A stretch of DNA of 64,000 nucleotides, taken from assembly GCA_030435675.1 (NCBI GenBank), contig CM059621.1, positions 434,001 through 498,000 on the forward strand, given 5' to 3'. The notes beneath the pieces were generated by a model. The model was not told the origin of the DNA. It was given only the letters and a program-made list of their open reading frames with translations, and did no database searches. The position numbers and the translations under genes are program-made. Shown one piece after another: positions 1-11,155 of this stretch. This stretch comes from Steinernema hermaphroditum (taxonomy: Eukaryota; Nematoda; Chromadorea; Rhabditida; Steinernematidae). How positions within the stretch are numbered: position 1 is the stretch's first letter; each line of letters starts with the position of its first letter.

Positions 1-410
1 TATTAGCCTAAAGAAGGTGGAGGTTACATCTAAGGAATGAAGGAAAGAGTATTGTCAAGATTGTGACTACTGCCTATTCAAGCCTATTCAAAGGGCAGAT
101 ACATGGGTGGGACCACACAAGGTGTCCAAAACAGACTGGACAGAAACTCTGAGAAATTCAAGTGGGCTTTTTCGTGAGCATAGGCCCACCTGATACACAG
201 CCTATTGCCCCATCTTTCGAACGAAATGATCGAACTCCCACCCATAGAACATATTTAAAAACAGTATTAATCCAAGGAGACATTCGAGGCGTTGTTCGTG
301 AACATAAACGTTCAGTGAAGTAGGGCGAAACTTTTGGAGTACGGCCCATGTTCAGACGCAGTGCTTAGTCTTGATTATCGTAACATTGCATCTTTAGTCA
401 ACACGCCGCT
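1..410. other. Intergenic sequence, nothing recognised
   Basis: I see no convincing exon, RNA gene or repeat here. Short open frames lack splice logic and composition typical of the coding exons further on. It presumably contains the promoter of the small gene that starts at 411. Confidence 0.4.
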
Positions 411-950
411 ATGCTCGAAATCTACTACGAACAGATGAGCTACGAAGTACTGACCGAATCGGAATCCTATCTGGTGAGCCAAACCCAAACTTCATCGCTT
501 CATTCTTCACACTTTAGCTCGTAAATCTCGTCTCAGACATTGGGGGTCAGGCCGGACTTTGGATAGGTTTGCTGCCCCAGCCTGTAAATGTTTAAACTGC
601 AGGATTTAGGTGCTAGTGTCCTGACAATCATCGAAATCGGTGTCCTCATCTTTCGTCTTTTAACCCTCTACTGTCGACGTCGCTGGCATGGAGGAGGGCC
701 GTGTAGAACGGAAATGACCGAGACTCCTTCCACTGACGGCAGCACGCCTACAGTTCCGAAGATCTACTCGGAGGACGTCGACTACGAGAAGAAGAAACCG
801 CCATCCATGGAAGACGAAGACGACGTGCGCTACGTGTCCACTCCCAGCTGCCAGTACATCATGCCCCCGCCGCCGCCGCCCACTGCGGTGCACGCCGACC
901 CGGCGGCGTTGGACAACTACCTAAACGAGCAGAAGTCGAATGCTTGGTAG
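411..950 (+). CDS. Small single-pass membrane protein, unknown function
   Basis: Two exons, 411-473 and 603-950, joined in phase 0 (donor CTG/gtgagc, acceptor ctgcag/GAT), give about 136 residues. A short acidic N-terminus is followed by one hydrophobic segment (about residues 24-45, ending LLTLYC) and an RRR stop-transfer cluster. The cytoplasmic-type tail is polar, with a six-proline run and the C-terminus SNAW. This suggests a type III single-pass protein with a long, probably disordered tail. An AATAAA lies near 1031. I recognise no family. The first exon is inferred; the second exon could also start at 588 with its own ATG. Confidence 0.55.
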
Positions 951-1045
951 TGCCAGGAATTGTTTTTGTTTGTTGAATTGGGTATGTACAAAGGTGATAT
1001 TACGATTCTGCTTCATGAAGTGCGCAATGTAAATAAATAAGGAAT

Positions 1046-1853
1046 GCGTTCTTTGAGGAAACCTTTGCCTGTAGCTGGTACCAGAGATGGACGACCACAG
1101 TGATTGAAACGGTTACTGACAAACACGAATATCGGAGGCTAGATGAGGCTCGCCAGCGCGCATAGTGTAGAGAAATGGTTGATCAACAGTTTGGGGCCAA
1201 AAAGCTGCAGATTAGAAGCAATATGGTGCAACGCACTGACTTTTATCATCTGGTAGAACTCACTCGTTAAGTTAGCTTTGGTGTCGGGGCTGTCTAACGG
1301 TTAACCGAGACAGAACTTGACAATCTAGACCCGAGTTCGAGTGGACCACCATTGTCTTCACCATTTCCAGGGTACTGGGATGAGCTCACAAGGAGAGGTC
1401 GCAAACTGTCCCACGCCAATTCGGCTGTAATTTGGCCTGAAATTTAGTTTAAGATATAGTTCATAGTGGATTTTGTTCTCTGTAGCTGCAAGGTCCTACC
1501 ACGATGTCCCTGATGGCACAAAAGATATGGTGGTCTTATCAGTTTCTTGACCATTTCTTTCAGGTTTTGTGACGCCATTCAGCGATGAAACCTACACTCT
1601 GGTATGCCAAGCTCTATGCTAAATTTGAGCCGAATCGGCGTGGTACAGTTTGGGACCTCTCCTTGTCAGTGTACTTCTGGGTGGGGAAGCTGTCGTAAGA
1701 TTTAATACAGTACTATATAAGAGTGGCAAAGGTAACACATGAGGACATGCCTGTCCACCGGTTAGGCCAGCTACACGGCTAACTTGCGCATAACATATAT
1801 CCTCATTCTTATTGCATTAGCTACGTGATTATGACTACCAGTTTTGAAACTAT
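1046..1853. other. Intergenic, holds an inverted-repeat element
   Basis: No gene seen. The segment contains a short inverted-repeat element (1388-1666, listed separately) and a GTTCGAG-containing stretch around 1325-1350 that vaguely resembles a tRNA B box without a foldable tRNA. Confidence 0.4.
1388..1666. mobile_element. MITE-like element with about 39-bp terminal inverted repeats
   Basis: Bases 1388-1426 (starting ACAAGGAGAGGTCGCAAACT) are matched in reverse complement, with about four mismatches, by 1628-1666 (ending ACCTCTCCTTGT). The roughly 200-base interior has no open frame. Length and structure fit a non-autonomous DNA transposon; no superfamily is assigned. Confidence 0.6.
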
Positions 1854-2789
1854 TTATTGTTGAATAGTTTGAACAGGACTTAAAAGCTTCTTCTTCTTCT
1901 GCAACATCTTTTTCACAGCTTCACGGTAGGGAGTGACAAACCACAACGTAGCAACAAAGCTTGCCAAGATATCGCCAAAAGGTGCGTGATTTACAACTGA
2001 TACCCACAGATCCAAGTTGTCGGATTTCGTGTAAAGCGCGAAGCCGAGAACTACGAGCGGTATAACGTCAAAAACGAATGGAAGGATGATTAGAACAAAC
2101 AAATTTGCAGAAAGCAGGAGATGGTATCGATAAGTTTTTTTCGACATGAACGACCTACGAGACCGTAAAAGTCGTATCGTCATCACAGCCATTGCTATTG
2201 TCGCACCAACTACAGCGACGATATATGCCCCAGCTAACGGGATTGATCGTTCCAGTATGTAGTAATCGTCATTTTTCACGCAAACAATGACAGTTCCGTC
2301 GGCTTCCAGAAAGTTGTTGAACACAAAGTACACTAAAGCAGCACCGCACATGGATGCGAACAGATGTAAGGTCACGCAGATCGATAAGCCCGTCTTGGAA
2401 TCCATGAAGCTTGCCTTATGTAAGCTCCGCACTTGGTCGTATCGAAAAAGAAAGCATAAACATATAGCGATTGTCCCGTTCGCTACGCATATGAAACACA
2501 TGTAAAGTGTAGCTTTCGACGGTAAAACTCCAAACCGGGCGATTAGACCTGTGACCTTGGCACAGGGCATGTCGTTAAATGTGCTATAGCTCATTTGAAG
2601 GAGAATGGCGAAGTTTGCCACACAACTGCAGTACCAAAATGTCAAGTTTAAGGTGGTGTTTCTGTAGACACGAAGTGTGGGTGGCGACTTGAACAGGACA
2701 ATGTAAAGGAATGGAATAGTGAGGGAATAACATAGAGTGCCGAGAACATAGGATAGGATGGAGTTGACGGCTTCACTCGTCATAGGCAC
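1854..2789 (-). CDS. Seven-transmembrane chemoreceptor, Str superfamily (srh/sri-like)
   Basis: A single uninterrupted frame of 311 residues has seven hydrophobic segments, roughly at 10-30, 45-67, 85-112, 130-155, 180-205, 222-248 and 262-285. The post-TM3 motif FRYDQVRS and the post-TM7 motif TPYREAVKKML are typical of nematode serpentine chemoreceptors of the Str superfamily. It should act as a G-protein-coupled odorant or pheromone receptor in sensory cilia. It is diverged from the four receptors at 15.6-21.4 kb but shares the same architecture (start near MTSEAVN, RVYRNT after TM1, SDNLDLWVS before TM7) and also lacks introns. The ligand is unknown. Confidence 0.85.
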   Translation of the reverse strand: MPMTSEAVNSILSYVLGTLCYSLTIPFLYIVLFKSPPTLRVYRNTTLNLTFWYCSCVANFAILLQMSYSTFNDMPCAKVTGLIARFGVLPSKATLYMCFICVANGTIAICLCFLFRYDQVRSLHKASFMDSKTGLSICVTLHLFASMCGAALVYFVFNNFLEADGTVIVCVKNDDYYILERSIPLAGAYIVAVVGATIAMAVMTIRLLRSRRSFMSKKTYRYHLLLSANLFVLIILPFVFDVIPLVVLGFALYTKSDNLDLWVSVVNHAPFGDILASFVATLWFVTPYREAVKKMLQKKKKLLSPVQTIQQ

Positions 2790-3817
2790 AATGGTAAATG
2801 CACGTCGATAATTAGCCTATTTTTCGCTAAACATCTGTCTATTGAGCTCACCTGCGCGCACCCAATTGTCAGAGTGCCTGGGTATTATCAGTGGAAATGA
2901 CAATTGACCATAAAGCGATTTATAAATGAAATTTATTCACTCAAACTTTACCCCTCCAAGGGATTTTAACGTGCGGGTCGTACTAACTAACATGAGCCTC
3001 CCTATAAGCAACCACCGATCCTGCTGGTTTCCTCGTTTGTGCAGCGATCTACTGGTCTTACTAGAAGCCTCTTCACGAAAGGGTGCCATTCTTCTAGGCG
3101 AGTTTTTCTAGGTTCATGTTGTTCCAGGTGAAATTCCATTTAGTCGTGCTTGCGTTTTCGCCGATGGTCACATGGTCACGTTTTCGCCGACGGTTCCCTT
3201 GGTCACACCTCATTCGTAATCCTGTCCAGTAGACGGCCATTCGGCACTCCATTTGACGTTAAGCGGTCCAGAGTTTCATCCTTGCAGACTTTGTGAGCAT
3301 CTAAGTTTCGAAACTGTAGGAGACACTAACGAAGAGTCTTCGCTTTCATCGCATCAAGACACCTCAGAAGATTCTGACCACGGCAGAAACGCCCACTCCA
3401 TTTAGGCTTCAGGATCATCTGATGACCTCATTCCCATATCCTATCTCAATGGTTTCTATTTTCGTAATATGGGTCTTCTTTTTGTCCCACATTCCAGTCA
3501 TAACAAAGTAGTCTTTCTTGTCGGCCAGCCAAAGGTTATTTCGGACCGCCCACATCGTGAAAGGACTTTAAAGTCGGTCCATTTCAACGTGGATGCCCAG
3601 TTTATTCAACGCTCACTCAGCACTTGCCTTTCCCAAAAATGTCGCCCCGCGGGCGAGGAAATTAATTTTCGTCCTCATATAAAATGTGCATTTTTATGGT
3701 CCGCGCGCGTTGAGTTTGCCATCTTGAGATGTGCCGACCCATAACGATTAAGTCCCTTAGTTCCTTCTTTGTCCTCGCCGACGCCCCGATGGCGCGCGAC
3801 TGACTCCGGCTGAATCG
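2790..3817. other. Intergenic sequence
   Basis: About 1 kb between the divergent chemoreceptor and the Ly6-like gene, so it should hold both promoters. No repeat or RNA gene was recognised. Confidence 0.4.
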
Positions 3818-6800
3818 ATGCGAATCCCGTTTCTGATCGTCATGTCTTCGATGGCGAGCGTGGCGCTCACTCTCCGATGCTATCACTGCGGAGGTCAGAA
3901 GGTCACCTTCGATCAGTGGATGCTGTCCGAAGGTGAAACATGCCGTCTCAAGAGGGCCAAATGTCTTCCCAATGCTCACTCCTGCATCGTCGCTCAGATT
4001 CGAGGTAGGTTCTTTATGTTTTTGGAGAAAAGAACCACAGATAGGAGTTGGAATTCTGCACTTTTTGATAAAGAAACAAAGGTTGGTGTTTGTCCTTTGG
4101 GATTCCTTTGACGAATCTCTGAAAAACAAAGAGGCGAATTCATTATAGAGAGTGCACAAAGAGTCCTCCGCACAGTTATGAATAGAATCCAAAATAAAGG
4201 ATTCCAACTAGGGTTCGTGCACCCGGTTCGAAATCGGAATGAACGGGAATCGGTCTGAATGTTCGGTGTTCAGATCCGCCCACAGACTGAGCGCTTTTTG
4301 TTTATTTTCTCCGCATGTTCTTTTAAATTGGGTTGATCCATGAAAAATTCAGACGCATCCGAATCACGGACCTTCTAACGAAGCCTAAGCCAAGCTTCGC
4401 TCGCGCGCGGCAAATTTGTAGGCTGCGAACTGGTTAGGTGTGCGCGTTTTCCCTGAAACTTCTCGATTTTACTTCAGAATTACGTAAAAACGCGAGAAGT
4501 GCGCTGAAATGCAATTGAAAACAGTAATCGGGAAGGTGACACCGGTCCCGCCGCGATTACCCTGCCGATTACGGTGCTCTTGTTTGTCCGGGTTCTGCCG
4601 ATCGTTTCGAGTCCTTCAAACTGATCCTTCGGATTTAGAATTAGGTGCGTCCCTATTACCAATCGGGTTGAAACTGAAGAATAAGAACGCCTTACAACTG
4701 GCGAGAATATGACTACTCATTAACCATCTTACAATGTGACATAAACCGCTGCTCATTATACACCATTAAAATCTGTAGACACGAAAAAGACAGAGTTTGT
4801 GTCCCATTTTTAGATTTACCCTTTCTTAGATGAGTCATCATTCGTCAGGGGACAGCTAATAGTTTTTTGGAGTGAATAGTCGTTTATAGTCCAATTAGTC
4901 CCTAGAGTACGATTCTGCACAATGTCTTCCAAGCAGAGATGCCGACTCGGGTTGATTTCGCAATCGGAGCCGAGCCGCGAGCCGGCTCGGGCTCGCGGCT
5001 CGGCTCACAAGGGAAGGCTCCCAAGTGCCAGACGCGGATCGGGTTGAGACATGGTGGGGGTGATAGAGCTTGGTGTGGGCAAACAAGCGCACACCGACTC
5101 GAGTGCCCTCCATCAAGGTTCACTACCTAAACACCCTTTGAAAGTTAGGCCCATGTGAATATAGTCGACTTCGGCAACGTCGATGAGAACGGGCGTATGG
5201 CCGAACTGGATAATGCCTTGATTGCCATTTTTGTGGTTCAGGTTCGACTTCGCTCGGTCCCATATTTTTTCTCTTCACTTCCTCTACATATTTAAATTTG
5301 ATTTCTTCATCGTGCTCAATCCTATCCCAACTCCAGTTATGAATGCTACCAATATTTTGATCCTCCTTGCAAGTGTACGGTGAAACATTTTACGCGGAGA
5401 TTGAGGCGAGACTAGGGGCAAACAGTAGACCTAGTTGAGTATGTAAACTGTGGAAAATATCAGCTGCCCATATGCGTTCTATACCCGTCAAAAGACGATC
5501 CGGTATTCTTTCCAAGCAACTAGAAATCCGTTTCGAGTTTGCCCCTAGTCTCGCCTCAATCTCCGCGTAAAATGTTTCACCGTACACTTGCAAGGAGGAT
5601 CAAAATATTGGTAGCATTCATAACTGGAGTTGGGATAGGATTGAGCACGATGAAGAAATCAAATTTAAATATGTAGAGGAAGTGAAGAGAAAAAAATATG
5701 GGACCGAGCGAAGTCGAACCTGAACCACAAAAATGGCAATCAAGGCATTATCCAGTTCGGCCATACGCCCGTTCTCATCGACGTTGCCGAAGTCGACTAT
5801 ATTCACATGGGCCTAACTTTCAAAGGGTGTTTAGGTAGTGAACCTTGATGGAGGGCACGCGAGTCGGTGTGCGCTTGATTGCCCACACCAAGCTCTATCA
5901 CCCCCACCATGTCTCAACCCGATCCGCGTCTGGCACTTGGGAGCCTTCCCTTGTCAGTTGGGCGGGTGGTCCGAGCCGGCTCGGCTCGCGATTTCGCAAT
6001 CCGAGCCGGCTCAGGCTCGGCTCGGGTTGGCTCCGAGCCGACCGTGAGCCGACAATATATACTAGGGAAAATTTCGATCGTTCGCGGGGAGCGGTAATAA
6101 GGGCGCAGACGACAAGAGACAATTGGCATACAGCGGCGAAGCAACGGGCATCCGATTTTCTCTCGTCGTCTGCTACCGCTCCCCGCGAACAGTCGGAATT
6201 TTCCCTAGTATATATGGCGGAAACCCGGCTCGGGTTCGGCTCAAGCCTACCCGAGCCGAGCCTGAGCCGGCTCGGGTTTCACGAGCCGAGCCCGAGCTGG
6301 GTGGTCCGAGCCGGCTCGGCTCGGGCTCGGCTCAGAGGCTCCGGCTCGGCTCAGGCTCAGTTGGCATCTCTGCTTCCAAGCAGGAGTTACGACTTGAATC
6401 GGAACCACTGCCTAGAGTTTTAGACCGATTGGCGCCGGGCACATCGAGTAGTTCGCTGTTTTAGACCCACCTTATGGCTAGTCTATCCTTCTACACCGGT
6501 AGCAGACTTCTCTTTCTATCTCAATGATCTGAATTTTTGATATTAAAGCAAAACCTCAAAACTCAATTTTACTCCTTTGAGCATCGAACCTGACCCTCAG
6601 GACGACAGAAAAACACGAACCTCAGTGCCTTGACTGGTTTGACTCCACCTCAAAGTGTCCATTGTAGTTTTTCGTTTGAAACAATGCCCAAAGTAAAGAC
6701 TACATTTCTTTTCAGGTTCACAGAACTTCTCAATCAGTGGATGCTCTCACGACCATTTCCTCGGCTGTGACTCACATCACATCCCCTTCGATGCGCTGGT

Positions 6801-6963
6801 CAAACGATGTCAGTGTGTCGGAGATTACTGTAACCTCCAGTGGTATAAAGTCCCGAAATCTTCTTTGGCACAGTACGAAAATGCACTAGCTATGACGAAT
6901 GGAATCGTCCGCCTGTCTACAAGTAGTGTTTTTCTCCTGATTCTACTGTTGTTGCTGACTTGA
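3818..6963 (+). CDS. Secreted GPI-anchored Ly6/uPAR-like (three-finger) protein
   Basis: Two exons, 3818-4004 and 6716-6963, join in phase 1 (CGAG/gtaggt ... tttcag/GTTCA) and encode 144 residues. The order is a signal peptide (MRIPFLIVMSSMASVALT), an LRCYHCGG start typical of Ly6 domains, and about ten cysteines. The end of the domain, CQCVGDYCN, matches the CCxxDxCN-type Ly6 signature. A final hydrophobic run (VFLLILLLLLT) fits a GPI-attachment signal. The protein is probably displayed on the outer cell surface; such proteins often modulate receptors or channels, but the partner is unknown. The single intron is 2.7 kb and carries a large nested foldback element. AATAAA lies near 6985. Confidence 0.75.
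4934..6372. mobile_element. Composite foldback element, hAT-like, with 8-bp target-site duplication
   Basis: The ends are CAGAGATGCC at 4934 and GGCATCTCTG ending at 6372. They are flanked on both sides by the same 8 bases, CTTCCAAG (4926-4933 and 6373-6380), as expected for hAT insertion. Inside lie many GAGCCG/CGGCTC units, a long inverted repeat with arms 5008-5430 and 5537-5958, and a second inverted repeat with arms 6055-6115 and 6162-6215. No transposase frame is visible, so it looks non-autonomous and built by nested insertion. It sits in the Ly6-like gene's intron. Confidence 0.75.
5008..5958. repeat. Long inverted repeat, about 420-bp arms, 106-bp spacer
   Basis: The left arm 5008-5430 and right arm 5537-5958 are near-perfect reverse complements; for example TTAGGCCCATGTGAATATAG near 5147 recurs inverted near 5800. 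Transcribed within the Ly6-like intron, it would fold into a very long RNA hairpin. Confidence 0.8.
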
Positions 6964-7284
6964 TGGCGAGGATGACATATATAGAATAAAATATATATTA
7001 GCAAGTAATAGTAATTGAGTCGGAAACCTGAGTCGATCTATTTTAAGATTACGCAACAAATCGAAATGCAAACTGTCCACCCTCACTCGTCGAGGAATCA
7101 CTGTTTGCTTTCTTTATTTTCTGTTCGCGATCGCGCGGCTTCTTCGCTAATCGGACCAGTTCCAAGCGAGGAGGAAAAAGTTCATTTGGACAATAGACGA
7201 GTCGATGACAGATCACGAAATGATTATCGAGTAGAATAAAAGGATCGCCGATGGAGAGGCGACATTCATTTTTGGTCCGAAGCG
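6964..7284. other. 3' UTR and short intergenic segment
   Basis: AT-rich 3' end of the Ly6-like gene followed by the 5' region of the ShKT gene. Nothing else was seen. Confidence 0.4.
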
Positions 7285-7902
7285 ATGTTGGTCCTTCTGT
7301 GCTCGGCTGCCCTCCTTTCTTATGGTTAGTGGTTGAAGAAGGCCATATGGCGATGATGCTCTTTAGGCCTGGCAGTGACTTCGCAGCCGCCTTGTTGTCG
7401 TGATATGCTCGGATCAACAACCTGCAACAGGCTGTTGAGAAGCAATAAGAACTACTTCGCCGAGAGATGTAATACAGAAGCAGAGTTCAGGTGAGGGACA
7501 TCTTGATTTATACCGTACTTTTTTCATGTTTTCAGGCTGATCCAATGCTGTACAACATGCAACAAACAAGACAACGTCATCGCCTATGACCGCATCGCCA
7601 GCTCTCTTGTCAACGAACAGTGCTTCGATCGCTATGGGCCTGAGTTCTGCGGCCGCTACGTGAACTCGACGGACGTCTGGGCGCCGATGCACTGGAGTTG
7701 CGAAGGCCAGAATCCGCATATCGCCTTCCGATCCTGTAGAAAATCGTGTGGATTCTGCGACTTCGAGAGGGTCCACTACTCGTTGGACAATGCACTGGCC
7801 GCTTGTGTTGTGGACAGAGAGGCATGGAAAGAGCGCACCAGAAGGCCCGATTTTGGACCTTATCCAAAAGGGGGAAGTGCTTTCGTTGTTGATCGCAAGT
7901 AA
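7285..7902 (+). CDS. Secreted protein with two ShKT-like cysteine-rich domains
   Basis: Three exons (7285-7324, 7367-7490, 7536-7902) are joined across introns of 42 and 45 bases with matching phases and give 176 residues. A 14-residue signal peptide (MLVLLCSAALLSYG) precedes a first cysteine cluster (PPCCRD ... QCCTTC). A second, clearer ShKT domain follows, starting CFDRYGPEFC and ending SCRKSCGFC. ShKT domains are small six-cysteine folds common in nematode secreted proteins, where they act as potassium-channel-binding or structural modules. The first domain carries extra cysteines and is degenerate. The C-terminal 55 residues have one cysteine and no known domain. The role is unknown; this is an extracellular protein, not a demonstrated toxin. 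AATAAAA lies near 7919. Confidence 0.75.
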
Positions 7903-8397
7903 TTGAGATATTTATTGTAATAAAATCGACTGTGAACATGGCTTGAATCTGGGAGTAGAGTCATTCATCAAGTTTTCTGGCCCCTCGGGAAATGATCTCC
8001 CCTGACAGCACATGAGGTAGATGGGGTGGAAGATCGAACAGAGATCGCAAAGCGTAAAAAGACTTCAAAGGTCGCACCGCCTTGCCCGTTTGAATTGTTA
8101 ATTTTTGGCCGAAGAGAGCGATTGAGCGAATTGACCTTTTGATCGAAACAAAAACCGAAATAGCACTTTATTTTTCTTGAGGATCACCTTCAGCATTCCA
8201 TCTTGTCCATGAAGGATCCATTAAAGCCACGTGTGCGCAGTCCAAATAGACAAACCAAACAAAACAAAATCAAAAGAAAGGCCGCCGCCATATCCGGTGT
8301 CCATCGCACTTTTTTTAGTTCAATTCCTTTCATTTTGAAAGTCCTTTCATTTAAGTGTCATGTCCCTTAAAGTGCCTTTTGGATGTGAATCGTTACT

Positions 8398-8825
8398 GGA
8401 CCTTTTTTGTCGTTCTTGTTCTCCCTGTTCTACACCATTGGACCACACAAGTTCCCCCAAATATGTTCCCCACTTTTCATTAAAAGAAGGGTACCATTGT
8501 GTCCAAAAGTGATATCCTGAAAGACCACTCGCCGTCACCACGACCGCCCGACGAACAACCGAGGGTCATAGGCAGAATCGAATCAACGATCCTGCGGGCT
8601 AAAGTCCAATTCTTTAGTCACTCCACTGCTGACGTAATGAAGTTGTTGTTGAATGTAAACGCTGAACCTTTTTTGTCGTTCTCGTTCTCCCTGTTCTATA
8701 GCATTGGATCACACCAGTTCCCCCAAATATGTTCTCCACTTTCCATTACATTGGATCGTAATAAGGATTGCATTGTGTCCAAGGGTGATATCCCAAGGGT
8801 GATAAGGCCACCCGCGGTGACCGTC
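8398..8825. repeat. Diverged direct repeat, two copies
   Basis: 8398-8540 and 8664-8825 share long blocks, such as CCTTTTTTGTCGTTCT and GTTCCCCCAAATATGTTC followed by TTGTGTCCAA, with substitutions and indels. They are probably two old copies of one element; no coding capacity is evident. Confidence 0.55.
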
Positions 8826-9024
8826 AGCAACAGAAGAGCAACCGTAAATCACAAGCGGAATAGAACCGAGTCCGATTCTTTACTTCATTGCTTGAGTCCA
8901 ATATCCAAACAAGTCCATGGCCGGAAGTGTCCCAAAAAGGGCAGATTAGAGAAGCCTCTAAAGTCGTTTGTTAAAAATTTCAATCGTGAGGCTCTAAAAT
9001 GAAAAACGCAAACAAAAAAAAACA

Positions 9025-9192
9025 ATGGAAACCGACCAATATCACGTCCCCATTCTCTCAAAAATGACCGTCCAAACTGCTCAAAGTTCCTTTCCTGGGC
9101 CACCCTATATGGAAACCGACCAATATCACGTCCCCATTCTCTCAAAAATGACCGTCCAAACTGCTCAAAGTTCCTTTCCTGGGCCACCCAGT
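9025..9192 (+). repeat. 84-bp tandem duplication, two almost identical copies
   Basis: The copy at 9025-9108 (begins ATGGAAACCGACCAATATCA) is repeated immediately at 9109-9192, differing only in the last few bases. The unit is a multiple of three and open in one frame, but no splice context supports coding. Confidence 0.8.
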
Positions 9193-10410
9193 CGACGGGA
9201 GCACTATGCTGCTATTTTGTGTGACGTGGGATTATAGCAAGCTTTTCGGATTGGGGTTGGAACTTCGAGTCGAGTTCGAGTCGCCATTTTTGACACGACT
9301 CGGCTCGATGACTTGAATGCCAACCCTATTTTGGATCTCCTCACTATGCGGACCCCAAAACAAAGTCATAACATGTTTACTATCAAAATATTTACAGTCC
9401 AGCCCAAAAATAGCACTATCTTACAGTTGTCATTCGCGAACTAATCGCCCGCTTTTGAACAATAGCCGACACTTAACCACACATGCTCATCCCACACAGC
9501 GATGGACAAAGGTCAAGTCGAGACTTCAAAGACTGCACCGCCATGATCTCCGCATTTCATTTTCTTTTTTTTTTGCCTCTTTGAATTGCAAATTTCGAAT
9601 GGTAGCGTGACTCAATGAAACGTTTGGAATGTGGCACGTTTTGGCACGCATGCAAATCGACCAAGGATCGACTATCTATGCTATCTATCGACCAAATCTA
9701 ACGATCGCACTTGTGGAAAAATAGCTCCCATTCATTTCATTTTTTCACCTGTCACTCTACTATACGAAAATGAGTTCGCTATCCGGGGAAGGATATTTTA
9801 TTTTTCAGCTTTTTGAGAAGGCGTTCGATCCCTTAAGATGCAGATTCATCAGAATAATGCGTTCTGCGAAAATCGTAATACATTATTCATCATCCGAGGC
9901 ACCTTATCCAGAGTTGCCGACAACATTGCTAGCTGCTCATCATTAATGAGGAGTTATTTGAAGGGAACCTAAAGGGTAATTAGCATCCTGAATGTTCCTA
10001 TATGAGATTTTCTGTGATGAGCGTACGCGTTGAGCGCTAAGAAGCATTTATATTCATCGATTCATTAGTGTTTCACCTTTATTTAATGCATCTGTCAGGC
10101 GACCAATGATCGAAATCCATTGTCTCTATTTATAAAAGGGCGATTCTAGAAACCAAAGCGCACTTCCTTGTTCAGCTACTTTTGATCATTTATTAGTCGT
10201 GCCATGGAATGAAATGCAAACTAATCATATCAACCGCGATCGTGTCGTGATAATATTAGGTTGGTGCATAGCGGATGCCTTCACAGTGACTGTTTACTAA
10301 AATGGACACAAATGTTGTATCCTAATTACATGTCATAATCGTTCGGGCCCCTGTTGCATGTTGTATAAAACCGACTGCTCTCCTGGGGGATCGCTTTTTT
10401 TAGTTTGTAT

Positions 10411-11155
10411 GTCTCGATAGGTGACCAAGAGTGAGGAGTGAGACGTTTTGCAAGATAATCAGGTCTCTTTGTAAAGGGACAGCTCGCCTTTTACATATTC
10501 ATACGGCGCATACGGTTCGAAACCTCTCAAAAAATCCGTCGGAATATCTGGGGTCTGGATCTGCCCGTAGATTTTTCTCCTTTTTCTTTTTTTTCGGTCG
10601 CACCCTATGAAGATCCCTTTATTAGTCTTTTTCATGTTTTCAAGGTTATGCTCAACTCCAGCTATGTTTACAATCACGCTATCAAACTGTGATGAGCCCT
10701 AAGCTTGGATGTAGACTTCAGCCAATCCGAACCGTCCACTCAGGGGATCGCTTTTTATACTGAGGACTACGTTATGCACCCGGTTGGAAATCGAAATCAG
10801 TCAGCCCGGAATCAATCGGTACGGATCCGCTCGAAGGCAAAACGCTCACAGACCCTAGTTCACAATGGAGCCCTATTACAGGCATCAACCTGAAAAGAAA
10901 CGATATGGCGTGGCCACTTTGCGAAAGCAGTTAAAGAGGGTAATATAAGAGGGAGGCGCTCGGATCAGCCGTTAATACGACTGAGCCTTGGCCCATCTCT
11001 GCTCACAACTATCAATAAAGATAGGTAAAAATGAATAAACACTCGAAATTTAGTGTTTTTTTATGTTTCGATAGATGACCAGATGTGAGACGTTTGCAAG
11101 ATGATCAGGTCTCATTGTAAGGACACACTTCCCTTTTTACATATTCAGAACATCA
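10411..11155. repeat. Pair of about 95-bp direct repeats flanking 550 bp
   Basis: 10411-10510 and 11060-11155 share GTGAGACGTTTTGCAAGAT- and ATCAGGTCTC-type blocks and TTTTTACATATTCA-like ends. They may be terminal repeats or two fragments of a degenerate element. The interior includes a decayed GATGCACCGG-family MITE near 10770. Confidence 0.45.

Noticed and set aside
1276..1350. tRNA-like GTTCGAG box
   Set aside because: No acceptor, D or anticodon stem can be drawn around it.
8499..9002. Open frame of 167 codons on the plus strand
   Set aside because: It overlaps the two diverged direct repeats, shows no splice context and has low-complexity composition; the frame looks accidental.
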